From Lytechinus variegatus (Eukaryota > Echinodermata > Echinoidea > Temnopleuroida > Toxopneustidae), in contig NC_054755.1 of NCBI RefSeq assembly GCF_018143015.1, positions 9,355,124-9,419,123 of the forward strand: a stretch of 64,000 nucleotides of DNA, given 5' to 3'. The position numbers and the translations under genes were made by a program. The notes under the pieces are model-generated. The model ran no database searches, was not told the DNA's origin, and worked only from the letters and a program-made list of their open reading frames with translations. This document shows, piece by piece, positions 25,201 to 34,098 of this stretch. Numbering within the stretch: the stretch's first letter is position 1; every line of letters starts with the position of its first letter.

Positions 25201-28200
25201 ATTTTGCATAAATTAGCATAAATATTTTTCTACTGAAAATTTCAAAATTCTGTGTAGAAGTTTGGTGAACCTCATGAAGCTCTACCAGGAGGAAGAATAA
25301 AATCAAATTCGGTCAACAAATAAAGAAAAAGCAGTTCATGTGAATTTCTAAAAATTTGCATAAATCAATTTCGCATAAATTAGCATAAAATTGTTCTGGT
25401 CAAAATTTCAAAATTCTGTGTAGAAGTTTACTGAACCTCATGAAGCTCTACCACATGGAAGCAAAAATTCAAAATCGGTCAATAAATAAAGAAGCATTTT
25501 TGTGAAATTTAAAAGATGCACATAAATTAGCATATTTAATGAATTTCAAAATTCTGTGTAGAAGTTTTGAATCCCCCACCTAGTGCTATCATATAAAGCA
25601 AACAGAATTGAAATCGGACTTGAAATGGCGAAGACGTAGCATTTTGAATTTGTGGATGGTCGACAGAGGACGGACGCCATGCCACGGCAGAAGCTCATCT
25701 TGCCCTTCGGGCCGGATGAGCTAAAAAAACAGAAATATAAGATACTTTGCTTCAATTCACCTCACAAAATTCGATAGCCTCGGATCAATCAATCATTAGA
25801 AGATGCTGAGTCCAACATTGCATACAAAAATCAAACATTTTGAAGGTACGGTAAGTAAAATAGACACCTTATACAACAGATTTTCAGATTCAGATATCAG
25901 ATTATTTATTTCACACCTCTTTAAAATACACAAAAATACATAATACATAGATACAATTGAAATTCTTATACAACAGAACAGATATTGACAGATATAAAGT
26001 AAAAGTAGTCATAAACCGATAGTAAAGCACAAAAAAAAACTAACAACTATTATACTAGTACAATATATATACTTAAGTTTTTTCACTCACCTTGATGTAT
26101 GTACGAGCCAATGTGATACATTTATGCAATGCTGGCCTCTTCGCATACATGGGAGGTCCGGTCACTTCAGCAGCTAATTTTGTGACAGCATCATCCAACC
26201 TCTTGCGTCTGTCGTCAAACATGTTACAAACAAAACAGGATTGAAATTAATCGGTTTAAATTGACTTGGCTTACAAGCAGTTGGTCTATTTCTCATTATG
26301 CTTTTATCTGCATTATACTTGCTCTAATTATTCATTTGTCTACTCGTTATATGTTACCTTGTCAAATAGAAATTTAGTTGATGAACAAAAAAGCCCATAT
26401 ACGGAAGCCTAGTTTAACCCCATCTAGGCCGGGGTATTTTGGGAGTTCATATGGCCGAGGGGGGGGGGGCCTCCCAGGCCCTCCCCCAACCCCCCTTGAG
26501 ATCTCGGCCGTCGACCGCGCCAAAAATTGGCACGCAGGTTGTCTAGGATATAATCTACAAAACTGTATAGTAATTTATTTCATGTGAATCGTTGTTACGT
26601 AATTATGCTAATTTATGCGTAATTAGTATGCAAAATCATATTTTTCCTCTAACTCCAAAAATAAAGCTCCAAATGTTCTAATTTTTCATAGAAAATCTTT
26701 GTGATGTTCTTAGCAAGTGTACATGAAAAAAAATGTGATATCAGATCAATTTCTTATGTATTATATTGTATTTTGCAATTTCTTATGTATTTCTTTGTTT
26801 TTCATTGTTTTTTCAATGAAATTCATTGGGGACTCTTCTAAGATAAAAAAAACATAAAATACATACATTTAGGCCAGCAAATCTAAAAATAATCATACAT
26901 TTATGATTTTTGGTTGAAAACACCATTTACATTGACTTTGTACACGAAATCACATTTTTGAGCAATTTTTGGTCTGACATGCACTTACATAACATTGCGT
27001 AACTTTGGAACCGCATACCTGGGTGACGCAAAAAAAAATTGGCCTCAAAAGTTGCGCAAGACTTGTGTGTAAAAAGTCGGCGAGCAGCGCGGTCAAAAAA
27101 ATTTGCGCGGCAAAAATATTGCGTGACTCATCGAGGGGGGCCTCCGAGGCCCCCCCCCCCGCCTAGATAGGGTTAACTTAGACCATGGTCTACATGTAAC
27201 TCTGTGCTAAAATTATGGGTAGCCAAACATGTCAAAATTTTGTTCGTTTATATTGTGTTTCTTACATTTAGTGCGCTCTTTCCCATTACTTTAAATTCAG
27301 GTGGAGCCCCCCTAAAATTTTTGTGGTCCCCCACTTAAATTTAGGTTGATCCCCCTTTTTGTCCTTTTTTTGTTTTTTTTTGCTGGTCAAATTTTTTACC
27401 TGTGTCCATCCAAAATTTCAGATGGACCCCCCCCTAAATTTTTTGGCTTCCGCCGCCAATGGTTGTGCCCCTTTTGTGCTTAACTATATGAATGTGCCCA
27501 AGAGAAAAGTGGCCTAACAATATCACAATCTAAGACCTATATGTATCTTGTAAATTCTAGAATGTTATTCTTACCTCTCCTTTTCACATAATTTCCTTTC
27601 CTTCCTAAATCAAAAAGAAACAGAGGGAGAAAAAGAGAGCTCAGTACATTTCAATCAAAGGGTAATTCTTCATCCATGCTATGGGGGTGGACAACTTATA
27701 AGATGTGTAAAAAACTAACAAGGCAAACGCCAAGCGTTGTCTCGCCTGTATATTGCAGTCATGAAGAGAATGTATGTCAAAACTATGCTATATGACTTCC
27801 GAGGCTGTCAGCAGTTTAGGGGGTGAATTGTGGTTCTGACAGTTTACATATGCAATAATGCTATAGGCCTACTTTATCCCTAGGAAATGAGATAACACTA
27901 AGAATGCTGTTAATACTATGAAGCTATAATGATTTCCATGGAAGTAAGGAAATGAATGTTAGTGAAAAAGAATAATGTGAGTGAAATAGTAAAATTGAAT
28001 TAATTATTAAGGTGTTATGGCAAACTTATTGTCATGGAAAGTTCATTGACCTTTGACCTTAATCAAATTCAACTCACATTCGAACTTGACCTGCACCTTC
28101 AAAAGATGGACCTCTTGTATGAATTTGGCAATCCTACCTCGAAGCTGTAGAAAGTTATTGAGTGTACAACACAGCACAGTGCCAGTCATGGAAAGTTCAT

Positions 28201-30676
28201 TGACCTTTGACCTCATTCAAATTCGACTCATATTCGAACTTGACCTGTGCCTTCAGGAGATGGAGCTCTGGTATGAATTTGGTGATCCCACCTCGAAGCT
28301 GTAGAAAGTTATTGGGTGTACAACACAGCACAGTGCCAGTCATGGAAAGTTCATTGACCTTTGACCTTTAACCTTATTCAAATTCGACTCATATTCGAAC
28401 TTGACCTGTGCCTTCAGGAGATGGACCTCTGGTATGAATTTGGCGATCCCATCTCTAAGCTATAGAAAGTTATTGGGTGTACAACACAGCACAGTGCCAG
28501 TCATGGAAAGTTCATTGACCTTTGACCTCATTCAAATTCGACTCATATTCGAACTTGACCTGTGCCTTCAGGAGATGGACCTCTGGTATGAATTTGGCGA
28601 TCCCATCTCTAAGCTATAGAAAGTTATTGGGTGTACAACACAGCACAGTGCCAGTCATGGAAAGTTCACTGACCTTTGACCTTATTCAAATTCGACTCAT
28701 ATTCGAACTTGACCTGTGCCTTCAGGAGATGGACCTCTGGTATGAATTTGGTGATCCCACCTCGAAGCTATAGAAAGTTATTGAGTGTACAACACAGCAC
28801 AGTGCCAGTCATGAAAAGTTCATTGACCTTTGACCTTATTCAAATTCGACTCATATTCAAACTTGACCAGTGCCTTCAGGAGATGGACCTCTGGTATGAA
28901 TTTGGTGATCCCACCTCGAAGCTGTAGAAAGTTATTGGATGTACAGCACAGCACAGTGCCAGTCATGAAAAGTTCATTGACCTTTGACCTTATTCAAATT
29001 CAACTCATATTCGAACTTGACCTGTGCTTTCAGGAGATGGACCTCTGGTATGAATTTGGTGATCCCACCTCGAAGCTGTTGAAAGTTATTGGGTGTACAA
29101 CATAGCACAGTGCCAGTCATGGAAAGTTCATTGACCTTTGACCTTATTCAAATTCAACTCATATTCGAACTTGACCTGTGCTTTCAGGAGATGGACCTCT
29201 GGTATGAATTTGGTGATCCCACCTCGAAGCTGTAGAAAGTTATTGGGTGTACAACACAATTGTTGACGACGCCGACGCCACCGACGCCGACACCGGAAAT
29301 AGTGATACCTATGTCTCGGTCCGCTACGCAGGCGAGACAAAAATCATACTAAAAGTTCCTTTGAAGCAATTTTCCATTTAATTTTAAAGCTAAATTACCA
29401 ATTCAAGGATTGCCGGAGAGTCAGGAGAATATAGCATGAACCGAAACATTTCAAGAACTGTCATTTTGCTGTGTATTTGACAACATATAAATTGCTTAGT
29501 ATTTCTCCCCATAAACATTTAATCACAAAGTTTGTCAACAGTTGCACAAACAGGCTCACTTTAAGATGCACATATTACCAATCCAAAGGACAATTCTCAT
29601 TTTCACAAATTTTTTGTCAAGTTTTGCAGATAACGTTCTGAGATTCTGGACAAAATTCATATGATTCACTTATCAATCCACTTGAAGTGTCTTTTCAATG
29701 GACTAATTCCAGAAATCTTACATTATCACCTCTAATTCATAAACAAGGAAAAAGCAATTTTGTGTCTCGCCCACTTAAAAAATAACCAGAAATATTGTGA
29801 TTTGCGAGGGCACGCAAGAGAATTATATTGAAACTTAATTGTGAAATGACTGGGATGGAATAACACTTGTCATAAGAGAGTCTTGCATGTAAACTTTGAC
29901 GTTGACCTGTAAATGACCTTTGAACTTACCATGTGACCTCCGACTGCAGCATAACATGCAGGTCCCCCAAGTCCATCTACCATCCAAGTTTGGTTGAAAA
30001 GTGACTTACGGTTGTGGAGTTGGGTGTCATAAGAGAGTATTGCATGTAAACTTTAATGTTGACCTTAAAATGACCTTTGAACTAACCATGTGAATACCTC
30101 CAACTGCAGCATAAAATGCAGGTCCCCATGTCCATCTACCATCCATGTTTGGTTGAAAAGCGACATATGGTTGCGGAATTAGGTTTAATAAGAGTCTTGC
30201 ATGTAAACTTTAACGTTGACCTGAAAATAACCTTTGACCTTACCATGTGTCCTCAGACTGCACCATAACATGCAGGTCCCCAAGTCCATACACCATAAGT
30301 TTGGTTGAAAAGCGACTTACAGTTGTGGAGTTATGTGTCATTACAGGTTTGTGATGGACCGACGACGGACGGACGACAGACGGACGACATTTGGATCCCT
30401 AAGTCTCGCCTTCACCTCGGGTGGGCGAGACAAAAACAACAATGAAATAAAACAACAACCAAAGGTCCTAATCAAGCACCACTGTATGTGCACACATTGC
30501 CTGGTCATGAAAAACAACTTATTTAGCTTTTGTAAACAACCATGGTGCCTAATTTACCTCACTACTTTATCGTTTGAGGAGTCGCTAATTTCTTCCTGGG
30601 AGGTATTCGGCTCATTATATCCCAGTAATTCCAGACAATTGCTCACAGCGATAGGCCCCTCTGAAGTCATCTCCAT
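19291..30676 (-). CDS. Large bHLH-like, C2H2 zinc-finger nuclear protein, complete gene, family not recognised
   Basis: Five coding exons on the minus strand: 30676-30558, 27604-27575 (30 bases), 26208-26091, 23706-23208 and 22022-19291. Borders are GT-AG and phases agree throughout, giving 1165 residues. The start has a strong context (GCCATGG). Residues about 40-95 read as a divergent bHLH: basic region KERKLCEKERRKRLDD, loop GPPMYAKRP, second helix ALHKCITLARTYIKNL, followed by a heptad-like extension. The E-R-x-K-R pattern fits, but the usual His/Asn are missing. Residues 256-275 hold a Cys cluster (CACPRKKLCNC), 304-331 are nearly all Lys/Glu (probable nuclear signal), and about 495-1021 carry 13 repeats of 44 residues. 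The end is a C2H2 finger (C1142, C1145, H1158, H1163; CX2CX12HX4H). A DNA-binding regulator is inferred. The upstream 5' UTR is unresolved. Confidence 0.8.
19726..21306 (-). repeat. Coding tandem repeat: about 13 units of 44 codons in the last exon
   Basis: The translated exon repeats a pattern of P-G-S-V-S-V, four to six residues, D-P-x-x-G, x-x-Q-E-x-F-T, then P-V-x-A-S-x-x-G-Y-H and N-K-P-Y-T-A. Repeat starts are spaced 39-46 residues apart, with one short unit of 31. The unit is therefore about 132 bases. Units are strongly diverged yet stay in frame with no stop, which argues for selection on the protein. The sequence is low in hydrophobics and probably disordered. Confidence 0.85.
22260..23045 (+). 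repeat. Decayed tandem array of about 165-bp units with TGACCTTGGTCATGTGACC core
   Basis: About four diverged units in the last intron of the bHLH-like gene repeat TTGACCTTGGTCATGTGACC, TGAAACTC, CTTGATTAC-CTTATGTCCAAG and AAGTTATGATGG. A GTCTTGCCTGCA sequence near 22269 and the GACGCCGCTGATGGAAAAGC end resemble the terminal parts of the satellite elements at 27738 and 24372. I read it as a degraded member of the same class, lacking a clear terminal hairpin. Confidence 0.6.
24372..24600 (+). repeat. Single-unit fragment of the TGACCTTTGACCTTGGTCACGTGACC repeat
   Basis: One unit related to the array at 22260-23045 runs from a TGACCTTTGACC core to a 3' end with AAAGCAGTGCTTTTG and an imperfect hairpin (TCTTGCTCTTGC against GGCAAGA). 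The core holds a perfect CACGTG E-box at about 24413. Confidence 0.6.
24615..25722 (+). mobile_element. Satellite-bearing HINE/DINE-like element, copy I
   Basis: The 1108-base element begins AGCTCATCCGGC and ends with the complement GCCGGATGAGCT. Just inside the right end another AGCTCATC copy pairs with it through a TGCCCTTCGGGC stem, making a terminal hairpin. Between the ends are about six units of 150-165 bases sharing CATAAATTAGCATAAAT, TTTCAAAATTCTGTGTAGAAG and CTCTACCAGATGGAAG. Such end repeats, a core of about 150-bp tandem units and a 3' hairpin are known for Helentron-associated elements; membership is inferred. It sits in the intron between bHLH-gene exons 3 and 4. Confidence 0.7.
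26418..27172. mobile_element. piggyBac-type non-autonomous element with TTAA target duplication
   Basis: TTAA at 26414-26417 and 27173-27176 flanks a 755-base element. Its ends read CCCCATCTAGGCCGGGG and, complemented, CCCTATCTAGGCGGGGG. CCC-starting ends directly after TTAA are the hallmark of piggyBac. Next to each end are G/C-rich inverted segments (GGCCTCCCAGGCCC and GGCCTCCGAGGCCC). No transposase frame is present. It lies in intron 2 of the bHLH-like gene. Confidence 0.8.
27738..29340 (+). mobile_element. Satellite-bearing HINE/DINE-like element, copy II
   Basis: The ends are TTGTCTCGCCTG (27738) and CAGGCGAGACAA (to 29340), with a third partial copy TGTCTCGG forming a terminal hairpin at the right. 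From 28031 to about 29270 there are eight near-identical direct units starting with GTCATGGAAAGTTCATTGACC at 28031, 28185, 28339, 28500, 28654, 28808, 28962 and 29116 (six spacings of 154 bases, one of 161). The unit is not a multiple of three; short open frames in it are accidental. It lies in intron 1 of the bHLH-like gene. Confidence 0.8.
29763..30432 (+). mobile_element. Satellite-bearing HINE/DINE-like element, copy III
   Basis: The ends are TGTCTCGCCCAC and GTGGGCGAGACA, and an inner GTCTCGCCTTCACC pairs with the right end as a hairpin. Three units of about 157 bases start near 29871, 30028 and 30186, with CTTGCATGTAAACTTT, TGACCTTTGAACTTACCATG and ATGCAGGTCCCC blocks. A GACGGACGGACGAC tract precedes the hairpin. 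It shares architecture, and part of the end sequence, with copy II. Confidence 0.75.
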
Positions 30677-30954
30677 GGCCTGTGTGTATAAACAAAGGAA
30701 AATGTCTTTGGTGATTAATAACCCCTGCCTTCTCAGGAAAATAGCCATCATGTGAGGAACATATAAAACATTCGACGGAAACCCGATTTTCTGATTGTTT
30801 TTTGTGCATAAAATGTCACATTATGAAAAAGAAATCACATCCATATTTACGACAAAAAAATTTAAATTCACAAATATCGTTTCTTAGACCGCAGTTACCG
30901 CTAATTCCATTCAAATGATGATCGAAACATCGTCATCTTCGATCCATCTAAGTT

Positions 30955-30973
30955 GCCATTTTGGATGACGTCA
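30955..30973 (-). promoter_or_regulatory. Candidate core-promoter sites: CRE TGACGTCA next to CCAAAATGGC
   Basis: A perfect CRE palindrome (30966-30973) directly abuts GCCATTTTGG, a YY1-like site on the minus strand, about 280 bases upstream of the bHLH-gene start codon. Both are common near start sites of housekeeping genes. The sequence alone cannot place the start site; an acceptor-like TATACACACAG just before the ATG suggests a 5' UTR intron instead. Confidence 0.3.
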
Positions 30974-30988
30974 TCATCCTTACCTTAA

Positions 30989-31185
30989 CTGGGCGTTGTG
31001 GTGTGCGCCTGTAATCCAAGCTGTGGGGAAGTTACAAATTGATGCAGAGGTTCGAGGTTCGAGCCCTGGTCACGTCTTTCGGATGGTGACGTTAAAGGTC
31101 GGTCCCAGACGTAAATAATCATATCTGATTGATACACGTCTGACAAAACTCAAATACACACACACATTACCTATTTACCAGTCGC
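30989..31185 (+). repeat. SINE with a 7SL-RNA-like head
   Basis: The head reads GGGCGTTGTGGTGTGCGCC then TGTAATCCAAGCTGTGGGG, resembling the 5' Alu domain of 7SL RNA. A B-box-like GAGGTTCGAGCCC follows. The body continues with TCTTTCGGATGGTGACGTTAA, text I recall from several invertebrate SINE families, and ends in an (AC)n tail. About 190 bases, just upstream of the candidate bHLH-gene promoter. Confidence 0.55.
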
Positions 31186-32068
31186 TATATATCGCGATTT
31201 GTGCCGCTGCTTTGCGCTTGTACATATAGATGTGCGTATGTTCGGAACTTGTCGCTCGCATTAATTGGCCAAGATATCGAAAATTTAATGAGAAAGCCAT
31301 GATAATTTGATAAAACTATTTTTAAAAAAGCACATCCGGCAGAAAATTAAAAAAACAAGGAATAACCCAGGGAATAACTCATCAGTAACGTACATTTTCA
31401 ATATTTTATAGATTTTACATCAATAGAAAGATTAGGCCAAGTAAAAAAAGAAAGTAGTTGATATTCCGGGTTTTTTGAGAGCGGTGATGAGGGAGGTCCT
31501 TACTATTTTTTTTTAAAAACAAGGAGGCATTTTCTCTGCCCTTTTTTTGACATCAGTGATGAGGGAGGTCCTTACTATTTACTATTTTTTTGCTATTTTT
31601 TATTAAAATCGTTGTCAGGCCATGTCAAGCTCAAAATATGTGATCGATGCATGCTCAATATTAATAATAAATGAGTAGAAACATGCATGATATACAATTG
31701 ATTGGAAATCTATGGAAAATGTATTATGTGATAAAGATCTATTGATGAATTTATACTGATGTATACCGGTACTGTATTGTAAAACAAAACGTTCATGTCA
31801 AGTGAATGATTTAAACATTATTCTTGTAAAGGTAAAAAATGCATGGGGGGTGGCACTCATGGTTTCAAATCGTCTCATGTGAAGGATTCATATGCACCTG
31901 GTGCATGCGAATCTTTCACACCCTTTTTACTAAAATAACTATGACTTTACATCATAGCTAAGAATTCTACTTTTTCTATAACACTTACCGAACCATATGG
32001 ATCGTTTGTTGAATTCTCTTTGCTGTTTTTTTTAATAAAATAAGAGCATTTTTCGTGATCTTCACTAC

Positions 32069-33797
32069 GCCTGAGTCATATCGATTATTTTGAAAACCGG
32101 TGTTCGATAGCTCTAATTCGATCGAACATCGATGCATCGAATATTGAAGGCGGGGAAAATTTAGTCTTTTGTTTTTGCGTCGATGCGATGCGCTTTGCAT
32201 ATGCACTACGCACTGACGGTATGCGCTGGCGTGCCGGCCGGGTAAGCGTTGCACAAGCAGATGACAGAGCAAAGTTCGTTTGTATTTTCCATGATCACAA
32301 AACACACAAAAAAAGGCCGGGGACCAAAGCAGAATTCTTCCCAAAATATCTTCAACAATGATATTTGTAGATGACAACATATAAGTTTAAAATTAAACAA
32401 TAATAAAGACATGAATCACGCAGAGTCAATCCGAATGATTTTCGGTCAACTAGCATTCGCAGTCCATTCCCCAGCCCCGTCCGCAGCTCCGTACACTCAC
32501 TCTCCCGAAACGACAGGCGTGCTTGACGTCAGCGCCAGCAAACAAGTGCAATCAACGGAGAGCGCTGTAACTTGCCTGAGATTGTGTAGTTGGATCCAAA
32601 ATGAGCTCCAAATAAATTTATGGGAATAAATACGTAATTTTCTCTGGATGGTCATTTGAATTGCTATTCAATGCTGATATAACGATTGTGAGGAAAGATT
32701 GTGGAATATGAGTTATGACGATGTTCGAGAATTAATCCTGATAACATGGATAATGACAATCCAGTTTTTTAGACCCAATTGAGCATGCGATCAAAATAAA
32801 TACGAATGTTTCGAATCGAGCCCTAAATTCATCTAAATTATTACGATTTAACAAGATTTTATGGTCATACTAAGAATATTGACGATGTCAGCAAAGTATG
32901 TTATGTTCATATAGAAGAATTAATACTGGGATTATTTCTATTGTTATTCCATCTCTGGACGTCTCCTCCAAGCTCCGAGAAAATAAGCACAATGCGCATG
33001 CGTGTTCGATGACGTATGACATATTTTCCCATTCATGAAATCAGAGCCCAAAGTTGGGCACAAACTAGCTTCAAATTGATGGGAAAAAAAATCAAACGCA
33101 ATTTTCTCTGTTTTGTCATGTACGATCTTGAACAGAGTTTTTGCATGTAGACAATGTTCGAGAATCAATCCTGACGTGATGATTATTTTTTTTAGACAAG
33201 TGCACTAGCTCGACTCAAGAAGTCAAGTCGATTATCATGAGATGTCCGCCATTGAAAATTGAAACGAAATACAAACGTTTCACATCAAGCTCTAAATTCA
33301 TATTAATGATTATCATATGCAAATTATTGTTAAATATTACGATTAAATAATGTTCTAAGGTCATGATATTAATATTGTTCATGAAAGCAAGATTTATTTT
33401 ACGTTGATCGCGTCAATTTCCGGCCATTTTCTGGTTTGATTAAAGAACAGTACTGCGCATGCACGATCAATGGCGATGACTTCCATTCATGAATTAATCG
33501 TGCATAAATTATCTTGGCACGAGCAGATGAGTAAGACTCAAACTATGATCGAAATAAACTTCAAATTAATGGTGAATAGCATCATAATAACTCAATCGGT
33601 TTCATTTTGGGGGCAATAGAAATCAAGTAAGTAGTAGTAAAGTTGGACATTACTGATATTTTGATGATTGATTGTGTAAACCAAACGAATCGGGCGGCCG
33701 ACGTATTTTTTTTTTCGATGCACCGATTTTGCAAAATCTGCACCGGTGTTCGATGACATCGATCGAACACCGATTTTAAAATCGATTCGACTCAGGC
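32069..33797. mobile_element. Nested inverted-repeat element inside the 4.27-kb element
   Basis: The ends share GCCTGAGTC, an ATCGATT block and CGGTGTTCGAT in opposite orientation over about 45 bases. The right end has a second inward copy (GATCGAACACCG). The interior has two diverged direct copies of GTTCGAGAATTAATCCTGA-type sequence (about 32725 and 33150) with similar 200-base downstream text. No coding sequence was recognised. Target duplication is unclear. Confidence 0.55.
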
Positions 33798-33879
33798 TTA
33801 ATCTTCACGTAGATAACTTCTGCTCAGCGTGGATATCAATTTTTGCCTAAAGAGGGCGCGCGATATTATTCACCAAAGC

Positions 33880-34098
33880 CGGTAGGCACTTAAGAACCAA
33901 GTTTGAAAGGATACTCGTAAAATTATGTCACTCTCGCCGATGAATATTCATTAGATCGTGGTCGTGAGTGTTCAATACACACTGAGTGCATGCATGCAGA
34001 GAGTTTGTATTGAACGACCACGATCTAATGAATATTCATCACGACAGTGACGTAATTTTACGAGTGTCCTTTCAAACTTGGTTCTTAAGTGCCTACCG
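33880..34098. mobile_element. 219-bp foldback MITE
   Basis: Almost the whole element is one inverted repeat: the left arm runs from CGGTAGGCACTTAAGAACC through ACTCGTAAAATTA, GAATATTCATTAGATCG and TGGTCG, and the right arm is its complement. The small loop contains GTGCATGCATGC. It lies near the right side of the 4.27-kb element, 83 bases beyond the nested element. Confidence 0.85.

Noticed and set aside
28031..29270. Series of similar 70-90-codon frames (LIQIRLIFELD...) that look like a small gene family
   Set aside because: They are translations of the 154-base tandem unit, which is not a multiple of three; each frame simply runs into the next unit and stops.
27738..30432. Regular repeats that might suggest a CRISPR array
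   Set aside because: Units are about 155 bases with no variable spacers, in an animal intron, and no cas genes are present.
31981..32060. Minus-strand donor-like site (GTAAGTGT) as a 5' UTR exon end of the bHLH-like gene
   Set aside because: It lies inside the transposon nest and nothing links it to the gene; kept only as a possibility.
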